Origin: Pullilachnospira_A gallistercoris
Lineage (GTDB): Bacteria; Bacillota; Clostridia; Lachnospirales; Lachnospiraceae
Length of the DNA: 7,460 bases
Assembly (NCBI GenBank): GCA_018712125.1
Contig: DVHM01000167.1
Coordinates: 1-7,460 of the forward strand
Direction: 5' to 3'
Shown here piece after piece: positions 1-5,575 of this stretch (within the stretch, counting starts at the first letter, position 1; every line of letters begins with the position of its first letter). The notes under the pieces are model-generated. The model saw nothing but the letters and a program-made list of their open reading frames with translations. It ran no database searches and had not been told where the DNA came from. The translations under genes were made by a program, and so were the position numbers.

Positions 1-2373
1 GTTGCATCCTACGGAGACGCTGCCATTGTGGTGCTCTCCCGTGTGGGCGGCGAGGGCGCTGACCTGCAGTACGACGGAACCAACTACCTGGCGCTGGATC
101 AGAATGAGAAGGATATGCTGGACAACCTTGCCAGCATGAAAGAGCAGGGTATCGTAAAGAAGATTGTACTTCTGATCAACTCCGCAAATCCCCTGCAGGT
201 GGATTTCCTGAAGGACAACACCTACAATGTGGACGCCTGCCTCTGGATCGGCGATGTGGGAATCTCCGGTATCGACGCGGTGGCTGAGATTCTCGCGGGC
301 AATGTGAATCCCTCCGGAAGCCTGGTGGACACCTACTGCTATGACAACTATTCCTCCCCGGCGATGCAGAATTTCACGCCGGTAACCTACGCCGGTTACG
401 AGGAGGGACTGATCCCGGAGAATGCCAGCACCTACATGATTTACCAGGAAGGCATCTATGTGGGATACAAGTACTATGAGACCCGGTACGAGGATACCGT
501 GATGGGTCAGGGCAACGCCGGCGATTACGTCTACAGCGACGATGTGGCATATCCCTTCGGTTATGGCTTAAGCTACACGGAATTCGCCTACAGCAATATG
601 AGCGCTGCCTACAACGAGCAGACCGATCAGTTTGAGGTAAAAGTTACCGTAACCAATACGGGAGACACCTACTCCGGCAAGGAGACCGTGCAGGTGTACA
701 GCCAGTCTCCCTACACCCAGTATGACATTGACAACAAGGTGGAGAAGGCTTCCGTGGCTCTGTGCGGATTCGGAAAGACCGATATCCTTGCCCCGGGAGA
801 GTCCCAGGAACTGACCATTACCGTGGACAGAAGAGATCTGGCTTCCTATGACGCCTACGGCGCCGGCACTTACATTCTGGACGCGGGCGATTACTACCTG
901 ACCGTGGCCACCGACGCCCACAATGCGGTCAACAATGTTCTGGCGGCAAAGGGTTATACCACCGCCAACGGAATGGATGCGGAGGGCAACGCGGCCCTGA
1001 CTTACCGCTGGAATAATCCGACGCTGGACACCACCACGTACGCGACTTCCAAAAACGGTACAAAGATTGAGAACCAGCTGTCCGACGCGGACATCAATCT
1101 CTACGAGGGCAGCGATGATGAGATTACCTACCTTTCCAGAAGCGACTGGCAGGGAACATTCCCCGATGGTTCCGTGCAGCTTGCGCTGACCGACACCATG
1201 GTGGAGGATCTGCAGGATCTGCAGTATGACCCTGCTGATTACGAGGATGTGGAAATGCCTGTGCTGGGCGCCGACAACGGACTGACCCTGTACGACATGA
1301 TCGGTCTGGATTACGATGATCCCCAGTGGGAGAAACTTCTGGATCAGATGACCTACGACGAGATGGTAAGCCTGGTGGGAGACGCTTTCCACTGGACGAT
1401 GCCGGTTAAATCCATCGAGGCGCCCGGTTCCAGAGATGAGAACGGTCCCCAGGGACTGACGGCCTCCCTGCTGGGCTCTGACGCGACCCAGATGGATGCC
1501 ACTGCCTTCACATCCGAGGACGTGATGGCGGCCACCTTCAATGTGGACCTGATGGCTGAGATCGGAAAAGTTATCGGCAACAACTGTCTGTCGGCAGAAG
1601 TGGCGGTGCTTTACGGCCCCGGCAACAACATTCACAGAACACCTTACGGCGGACGTAACTTTGAGTACTACAGCGAGGACGGCTTCCTCTCCGGCAAGAT
1701 GAGCGCCGCTGAGGTGGAGCAGATCCAGGCCAAGGGCGTGCATGTGGTAATGAAGCACTTTGCTTTGAATGACTGCGAGCAGGATCGTATCGGCCTCGGT
1801 GTATGGGTTGGCGAGCAGGCAGCCCGTGAGATTTATCTGAAGGCATTCCAGGCGCCCTTCGAGGACGGCAATGCCAACGGAACGATGGTAGCCTACACCC
1901 GTTGGGGATGCATCTGGTCCGGCGGCAACAAGGGCCTGATGAGCGGTATCATGCGGGGCGAGTGGGGAAGCCAGGGACTTACCATTACCGACAACGTGCT
2001 GACCACTTATGTGAACGGCGTGGACGGTATCCTGGCAGGCGTATCCACCTTCGACGCGATGCTGCCCTATGTGACCAATCAGCTCGCGGATTACGAGAAT
2101 GATCCGGTGGTTGTGACAGCTCTGCGCGAGGCAAGCCACCATACGCTGTACGCGGTTGCGCACTCCGTAGCCATGAACGGCGTGGGAGAGGACACCACCA
2201 TCAACCTGACCAGACCGGTGGTACTGACCGTGCTGCAGGCAGGCTACATCATCTTCGGTATTCTGTTTGTTGTTTCTCTGGTTCTGTTCATTCTGCGCAG
2301 ACGCAAATTCATGCAGAGCCCCGAGTACCTGGAGTTCAAGGCGCTGAAAGCCCAGAGAAAGCAGCAGTCCTGA
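1..2373 (+). CDS. Glycoside hydrolase family 3 protein, permuted domain order, C-terminal membrane anchor (5' partial)
   Basis: The frame is open from base 1 with no start visible, so the gene is cut at its 5' end; 790 residues are present (numbered here from base 1). Seen in order: a GH3 C-terminal alpha/beta domain (about 1-190, beginning around VVLSRVGGEGAD and ending in the family's PFGYGLSYTEF stretch at 185-195); a fibronectin-III-like domain (about 195-315); an acidic linker (about 316-427); a GH3 N-terminal TIM barrel (about 428-735) with NGPQG (481-485), GRNFEYYSED (551-560), KHF (585-587) and GLTITDN, whose Asp664 is the expected catalytic nucleophile; then one hydrophobic helix (740-765) followed by RRRK and a basic tail. 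Family knowledge: GH3 enzymes are retaining beta-glucosidases, xylosidases or related exo-glycosidases, and a minority have this reversed order. Inferred: the helix holds the catalytic part outside the cell with the tail inside. Substrate cannot be assigned. Odd: the usual substrate-binding Asp of the DGP motif appears as Asn481, and SEDP is SEDG. The upstream missing part may hold a second membrane segment. Confidence 0.93.
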   Translation, partial: VASYGDAAIVVLSRVGGEGADLQYDGTNYLALDQNEKDMLDNLASMKEQGIVKKIVLLINSANPLQVDFLKDNTYNVDACLWIGDVGISGIDAVAEILAGNVNPSGSLVDTYCYDNYSSPAMQNFTPVTYAGYEEGLIPENASTYMIYQEGIYVGYKYYETRYEDTVMGQGNAGDYVYSDDVAYPFGYGLSYTEFAYSNMSAAYNEQTDQFEVKVTVTNTGDTYSGKETVQVYSQSPYTQYDIDNKVEKASVALCGFGKTDILAPGESQELTITVDRRDLASYDAYGAGTYILDAGDYYLTVATDAHNAVNNVLAAKGYTTANGMDAEGNAALTYRWNNPTLDTTTYATSKNGTKIENQLSDADINLYEGSDDEITYLSRSDWQGTFPDGSVQLALTDTMVEDLQDLQYDPADYEDVEMPVLGADNGLTLYDMIGLDYDDPQWEKLLDQMTYDEMVSLVGDAFHWTMPVKSIEAPGSRDENGPQGLTASLLGSDATQMDATAFTSEDVMAATFNVDLMAEIGKVIGNNCLSAEVAVLYGPGNNIHRTPYGGRNFEYYSEDGFLSGKMSAAEVEQIQAKGVHVVMKHFALNDCEQDRIGLGVWVGEQAAREIYLKAFQAPFEDGNANGTMVAYTRWGCIWSGGNKGLMSGIMRGEWGSQGLTITDNVLTTYVNGVDGILAGVSTFDAMLPYVTNQLADYENDPVVVTALREASHHTLYAVAHSVAMNGVGEDTTINLTRPVVLTVLQAGYIIFGILFVVSLVLFILRRRKFMQSPEYLEFKALKAQRKQQS
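1206..1224 (+). repeat. Short tandem repeat inside the GH3 gene
   Basis: Two exact, head-to-tail copies of the 9-mer GGATCTGCA (1206-1214 and 1215-1223, followed by one more matching G). It encodes the repeated tripeptide Asp-Leu-Gln in the acidic linker between the fibronectin-III-like domain and the catalytic barrel. Being in frame and in a linker, it is tolerated by the protein; it is most likely a small local duplication with no regulatory meaning. Confidence 0.5.
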
Positions 2374-2375
2374 GA

Positions 2376-2403
2376 TTGACATTTCGGGAGAATGCTATAT
2401 AAT
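2376..2403 (+). promoter_or_regulatory. Sigma-A promoter for the MATE gene
   Basis: A perfect -35 hexamer TTGACA (2376-2381) and a perfect -10 hexamer TATAAT (2398-2403) are separated by 16 bp. The first base of the -35 box lies only 2 bp after the TGA of the GH3 gene. Transcription should begin near 2410, giving a leader of about 165 nt before the MATE start codon at 2577. The leader contains a strong terminator (2456-2493), so full-length mRNA requires read-through. Confidence 0.85.
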
Positions 2404-2455
2404 AGAATCCTAAAACCCGGGAGGGCGTGGATTTTTCAGGAGAGATCCTTTTTTC

Positions 2456-2493
2456 GCCACACAGTGATCCTTTGATCGCTGTGTGGCTTTTTT
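2456..2493 (+). terminator. Intrinsic terminator between GH3 and MATE genes, inside the MATE leader
   Basis: Arms GCCACACAGTGATC (2456-2469) and GATCGCTGTGTGGC (2474-2487) form a 14-bp stem with a single G-T wobble and a 4-nt CTTT loop, followed by six T residues (2488-2493). It can end transcripts coming from the GH3 gene. It also lies about 45 bp downstream of the predicted start of transcription of the MATE promoter, so it would stop most MATE transcripts unless the hairpin is prevented from forming. Upstream of the stem there is a T tract, not an A tract, so it should act only in the + direction. Confidence 0.9.
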
Positions 2494-2507
2494 CTGTCAT
2501 GGAAACG

Positions 2508-2543
2508 GTGTTCCCGCAACAGAAAAAGCTCCGCAAGGAACAC
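2508..2543 (+). promoter_or_regulatory. Hairpin in the MATE 5' leader, alternative pairing possible
   Basis: GTGTTCC (2508-2514) and GGAACAC (2537-2543) can form a 7-bp perfect stem with a 22-nt loop just upstream of the MATE ribosome site. The 3' arm overlaps CACGCCC (2541-2547), which is exactly complementary to GGGCGTG (2423-2429) near the 5' end of the leader, so two mutually exclusive structures can be drawn around the terminator. I do not recognise a named riboswitch class. The pairings are seen; a regulatory role is inference. Confidence 0.4.
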
Positions 2544-2563
2544 GCCCCGAATATCTGTGGAAA

Positions 2564-2579
2564 AGGAGAATCGAACATG
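2564..2579 (+). promoter_or_regulatory. Ribosome binding site and start codon of the MATE gene
   Basis: AGGAG (2564-2568) is 8 nt upstream of ATG (2577-2579). This fixes the start: the same frame is open further up to GTG 2427 and ATG 2499, but those lack a Shine-Dalgarno sequence, and the GTG would force translation through the terminator hairpin. The protein beginning at 2577 also opens with the usual short polar N-terminus before the first MATE membrane helix. Confidence 0.85.
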
Positions 2580-3908
2580 AATCAGACATTTATGAAAGAG
2601 AAGAAGATCCTGCCGCTGGTGTTGTCCATGTCACTGCCCATGGTCATCTCCATGGCGGTCAATTCCCTCTACAATATTGTGGACAGCTACTTTGTGGCGC
2701 AGCTGTCGGAGGATGCCATGACAGCCCTGTCGCTGGTGTATCCGGTGCAGAATTTTATCACGTCGGTGGCCGTGGGCTTCGGCATCGGCATCAACGCGGC
2801 CATCGCCCTGTGCCTGGGAGCCGGAGATGAGAAGCGGGCCAGCCAGGCGGCTTCCCAGGGGTTGCTGCTAAATATCCTGCACGGCGTGATTCTGGCGGTG
2901 GGCTGTATCCTCTTGATGCCGCTGTTTCTCTCGCTGTTTACGGAGCGGACTGATCTGGCGGGGATGGCGGTATCCTACGCCAATATCGCCTTTGCCTTCT
3001 CCCCGATCATTACCGCCGGCATAACCTACGAGAAAATTTTCCAGGCGGTGGGGCAGATGAAGCTGACCATGATCAGCATGCTCTGCGGCTGTGTGGCAAA
3101 TATTGTGCTGGATCCGCTGATGATTTTCGGCATCGGCCCCTTCCCGAGAATGGAGATCGAGGGCGCTGCTCTGGCCACCGGCATCGGGCAGACGCTGACC
3201 CTGATCATCTATCTTGTATTTTACAGCCGCAGTTCCTGGCAGGTACAGATTCGCCGGAAGTACGCGGGGGTCGATCGGAAGATGGCCATAAGACTCTACG
3301 GGGTGGGAATCCCGGCGACGCTGAACATGGCGCTGCCGTCCTTTCTGATTTCTGCGTTAAACGGCATCCTTGTGACTTTCTCCGAGTCCTATGTGCTGGT
3401 GCTTGGCGTTTACTACAAGCTGCAGACCTTTATCTATCTGTCCGCCAACGGTATCGTTCAGGGTATCCGGCCCCTGATCGGCTACAATCTGGGCGCCGGG
3501 GAGCGTGGCAGAGTCAGAAAAATTTATCAGACCGCGCTGATCCTGTCCGCGGCAATCATGGCGGTGGGGACCGCCCTCTGCTGGCTGATGCCGGCACAGC
3601 TGTTCGGTCTCTTTACGGCAAATGAGACCACCATCTCCATGGGCGTGACGGCTCTGCATCTGATCAGCCTCGGATTTATTGTCTCCGCGGTCTCCGTGAC
3701 TTCCTCCGGGGCTCTGGAGGGAATGGGAAAGGGAACGCCGTCTCTGGTCATCTCCCTGCTCCGGTATGTGGTTGTCATCATACCGGCCGCCTTTTTCATG
3801 AGCATGCGCCTGGGAGCTGCGGGTGTCTGGGGCGCTTTTCCGGTGGCTGAGATTGTCACCGCCGTGATATCCTGGCTGATCTGGAGAAGATATCTCGAGA
3901 AGAGATGA
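2577..3908 (+). CDS. MATE family efflux transporter
   Basis: A 443-residue integral membrane protein, close to the usual 440-460 of the family, with about 12 hydrophobic segments (roughly 11-35, 48-78, 92-119, 132-155, 161-187, 194-216, 236-265, 271-300, 316-340, 353-377, 390-410, 413-437). Two homologous halves are visible: the LGAGDEKRA signature after the second helix (80-88) recurs as LGAGERGRV (305-313). The first helix carries NSLYNIVDSYFV, with Asp36 at the position where MATE proteins have a conserved acidic residue used in cation coupling; VLDPLMIFG (177-185) is another family segment. Known of the family: export of cationic drugs, dyes or metabolites in exchange for Na+ or H+. The subfamily appears closest to the NorM/MepA/DinF-like bacterial group; substrate is unknown. 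It is a single-gene unit with its own promoter, a leader containing a terminator, and its own terminator downstream. The leader suggests inducible expression (inference). Confidence 0.93.
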   Translation: MNQTFMKEKKILPLVLSMSLPMVISMAVNSLYNIVDSYFVAQLSEDAMTALSLVYPVQNFITSVAVGFGIGINAAIALCLGAGDEKRASQAASQGLLLNILHGVILAVGCILLMPLFLSLFTERTDLAGMAVSYANIAFAFSPIITAGITYEKIFQAVGQMKLTMISMLCGCVANIVLDPLMIFGIGPFPRMEIEGAALATGIGQTLTLIIYLVFYSRSSWQVQIRRKYAGVDRKMAIRLYGVGIPATLNMALPSFLISALNGILVTFSESYVLVLGVYYKLQTFIYLSANGIVQGIRPLIGYNLGAGERGRVRKIYQTALILSAAIMAVGTALCWLMPAQLFGLFTANETTISMGVTALHLISLGFIVSAVSVTSSGALEGMGKGTPSLVISLLRYVVVIIPAAFFMSMRLGAAGVWGAFPVAEIVTAVISWLIWRRYLEKR

Positions 3909-3912
3909 AAAG

Positions 3913-3959
3913 TCGCTGCGCGGGTTCGGAATGGCCGGATCCGCCGGCGATTTTTCTTT
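3913..3959 (+). terminator. Intrinsic terminator after the MATE gene
   Basis: The stem pairs TCGCTG (3913-3918) with CGGCGA (3945-3950) and GCGG (3920-3923) with CCGC (3941-3944). This gives 10 bp with one T-G wobble and one bulged C at 3919. A T-rich run, TTTTTCTTTT, starts at 3951. The loop contains a second small stem (GCCGG and CCGGC around 3934-3948) that competes with the outer one. It begins 4 bp after the MATE stop and separates this unit from murE. Confidence 0.8.
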
Positions 3960-3981
3960 TGCGGGAAACTGCGCCCGGCGG

Positions 3982-4015
3982 CCTGTCCTCGGTTGACAGG
4001 AGTCGGGGCAACCGA
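3982..4015 (+). repeat. Two overlapping inverted repeats on the murE promoter, possible operator
   Basis: Repeat A: TCGGTTG (3989-3995) and CAACCGA (4009-4015), a perfect 7-bp inverted repeat with a 13-nt spacer, so half-site centres are 20 bp apart (about two helical turns). Its left arm covers the first three bases of the -35 box and its right arm ends next to the -10 box. Repeat B: CCTGTC (3982-3987) and GACAGG (3995-4000), a perfect 6-bp inverted repeat with a 7-nt spacer, covering most of the -35 box. Either could be a repressor site. I do not recognise the sequence as that of a known regulator. Confidence 0.45.
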
Positions 4016-4021
4016 TATGAT
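3993..4021 (+). promoter_or_regulatory. Sigma-A promoter of the murE-priA operon
   Basis: A perfect -35 hexamer TTGACA (3993-3998), the optimal 17-bp spacer, and a -10 hexamer TATGAT (4016-4021, five of six consensus bases). Transcription should start near 4028, leaving a short leader of about 33 nt before the murE start codon. The promoter lies about 35 bp beyond the MATE terminator. Confidence 0.82.
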
Positions 4022-4060
4022 AATACCATGAGCGAAAAAAGATAAGAAGAGGCGTGTGGA

Positions 4061-5575
4061 ATGAAGAATCTGAAACAGTTACTGGAAAGAATGGAATACA
4101 CCCTGGTCCAGGGGAGCGTGGACAGAGAGATCACGGAGCTGATCTACGATTCCAGAAAGGCGGCGGAGGGCGTCCTGTTTGTCTGTGTCAAGGGCACAGC
4201 GGTGGACGGCCATGATTTCGCTGGCGAAGTGGCAGGCAAGGGGGCGGCAGCCCTGGTGGTGCAGGAGGATGTAAAGGTTCCGGAGGATGTGACCGTCATC
4301 AAGGTAAAGGACACCAGGGAGGCGCTGGCCTTCCTGTCGGCGGCCTGGTTTGACTATCCGGCGGATTCCCTGAAGGTCATCGGCGTGACCGGCACCAAGG
4401 GGAAGACCACCACCACCTACATGGTAAAATCCATCCTGGAGAGCGCGGGTTACCGGGTGGGACTCATCGGCACCATCGAGGCGGTCATCGGCGACACCCA
4501 CATCCCGGCGGCGAACACTACGCCGGAGAGCTATCTGGTGCAGCAGTATTTCCGGCAGATGCTGGATGAGGGCTGCCAGTGCGCGGTCATGGAGGTTTCC
4601 TCCCAGGGGCTCAAGATGCACCGGGTGGACGGCTTTACCTTCGAGATCGGCATCTTTACCAACATTGAGCCGGATCACATCGGGCCAAACGAGCACGCCT
4701 CCTTCGAGGAGTACCTCTCCTGCAAGGCCATGCTGTTTTCCAAGTGCCGTCTGGGCATCGTCAACGTGGACGATCCCCATTGTCAGGAGATTTTGAAACA
4801 TCACACCTGCCGGGTGGAGACCTACGGCTTCTCACCGGAGGCGGACATCCGGGCTGAGGATGTGCGGCTCGTCAAGAGACCGGGCTATCTGGGGGTGGCC
4901 TATCAGGTCAGGGGACTGGTCAACGGTCCCATCGAGATCGATGTGCCGGGCAAATTTTCCGTCTACAATTCCCTGACGGCTATTGCCATCTGCCATCATT
5001 TCAACGTCTCTCTGGAGGATATGCAAAAAGCTCTAAAGACGGCGAAAGTCAAGGGGCGGATCGAGATGATCAAGGTGTCGGACGATTTTACGCTGATGAT
5101 CGACTATGCCCACAACGCCATGAGCCTGGAGAGCCTTCTGACCACCCTGCGGGAGTATGAGCCCGGGAGGCTGGTCTGTGTCTTCGGCTGTGGCGGCAAC
5201 CGTTCCAAGATCCGGCGCTATGAGATGGGGGAGGTGTCAGGAAGACTGGCGGATCTTACCATCATTACCTCCGACAACCCCCGTTACGAGGAACCGCAGG
5301 CCATCATCGACGATATCCGCACCGGCATCGAGAAGACGGACGGCAGGTATATCGAGATCATCGACCGGAAGGAGGCGATCCGATATGCCATCGCCCACGG
5401 GCAGAAGGATGATGTGATTGTGCTGGCGGGCAAAGGACACGAGGATTATCAGGAGATCAGGGGAAAGAAATATCCCATGGATGAGCGGGTGTTGATCGCC
5501 GAGGTTCTGGAGGAACTGAAAGGCGAAAAGGACGCGAAGGCTGAAGGCTGCGGACAGGGAGAGACCGTTTCATGA
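4061..5575 (+). CDS. murE: UDP-N-acetylmuramoyl-tripeptide synthetase (meso-diaminopimelate-type MurE)
   Basis: A cytoplasmic Mur ligase that adds the third amino acid to UDP-MurNAc-L-Ala-D-Glu using ATP. The 504 residues fit the family. N-terminal UDP-binding domain (about 1-100) with YDSRKAAEGVLF at 29-40 and VDGHDF at 48-53; central ATPase domain with P-loop GTKGKTTTT (111-119), NTTPES (152-157), EVSSQ (178-182), and Lys222 in LSCKAMLF, the expected carbamylated lysine; C-terminal domain with DYAHN (348-352), FGCGGNRSKIRR (375-386) and DNPRYEEP (405-412). DNPR is the known signature for meso-diaminopimelate; lysine-adding enzymes differ there. The start is supported by AGAGG (4048-4052), 8 nt before ATG. 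Odd: the segment after TNIEPDH reads IGPNEH where many MurE proteins have LDYHG, so this may be a clostridial subgroup or a second MurE outside the division/cell-wall cluster. The C-terminal tail is charged and Gly-rich. It is translationally coupled to the next gene. Confidence 0.93.
   Translation: MKNLKQLLERMEYTLVQGSVDREITELIYDSRKAAEGVLFVCVKGTAVDGHDFAGEVAGKGAAALVVQEDVKVPEDVTVIKVKDTREALAFLSAAWFDYPADSLKVIGVTGTKGKTTTTYMVKSILESAGYRVGLIGTIEAVIGDTHIPAANTTPESYLVQQYFRQMLDEGCQCAVMEVSSQGLKMHRVDGFTFEIGIFTNIEPDHIGPNEHASFEEYLSCKAMLFSKCRLGIVNVDDPHCQEILKHHTCRVETYGFSPEADIRAEDVRLVKRPGYLGVAYQVRGLVNGPIEIDVPGKFSVYNSLTAIAICHHFNVSLEDMQKALKTAKVKGRIEMIKVSDDFTLMIDYAHNAMSLESLLTTLREYEPGRLVCVFGCGGNRSKIRRYEMGEVSGRLADLTIITSDNPRYEEPQAIIDDIRTGIEKTDGRYIEIIDRKEAIRYAIAHGQKDDVIVLAGKGHEDYQEIRGKKYPMDERVLIAEVLEELKGEKDAKAEGCGQGETVS
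5556..5574 (+). promoter_or_regulatory. Ribosome binding site and ATGA overlap start of priA
   Basis: AGGGAG (5556-5561), inside the last codons of murE, stands 10 nt before ATG 5572-5574. The ATG overlaps the murE stop TGA (5573-5575) as ATGA. This decides the priA start: the protein begins directly with the conserved MKYADIIIDI strand of the DNA-binding domain. The overlap suggests translational coupling of the two genes. Confidence 0.85.

Noticed and set aside
568..2382. Long open frame of 604 codons on the minus strand, antisense to the GH3 gene
   Set aside because: It is in the codon-phase shadow of a clearly real GH3 gene in GC-rich sequence, its protein is His/Gln/Val-rich without recognisable domains, and it begins within the promoter region of the next gene with no proper ribosome site.
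2438..2476. Possible leader peptide in the MATE leader (AGGAG at 2438-2442, GTG at 2465)
   Set aside because: The spacing is about 22 nt and the frame is GTG ATC CTT TGA, only three codons, so it is not a convincing attenuation peptide.
2427..2576. N-terminal extension of the MATE protein from GTG 2427 or ATG 2499
   Set aside because: Neither has a Shine-Dalgarno sequence, the GTG version would translate through the terminator stem, and AGGAG lies at ideal spacing before ATG 2577.
2483..2830. Overlapping + strand open frame of 115 codons across the MATE leader and 5' end
   Set aside because: It is a frame-shifted shadow of the MATE gene, has no ribosome site, and its Gly/His-rich product has no recognisable domain.
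3909..4060. Possible small gene between MATE and murE (minus-strand open frame 3856-4134)
   Set aside because: The region is fully explained by a terminator, promoter and inverted repeats, and the minus-strand frame runs into both flanking genes without motif or ribosome site.
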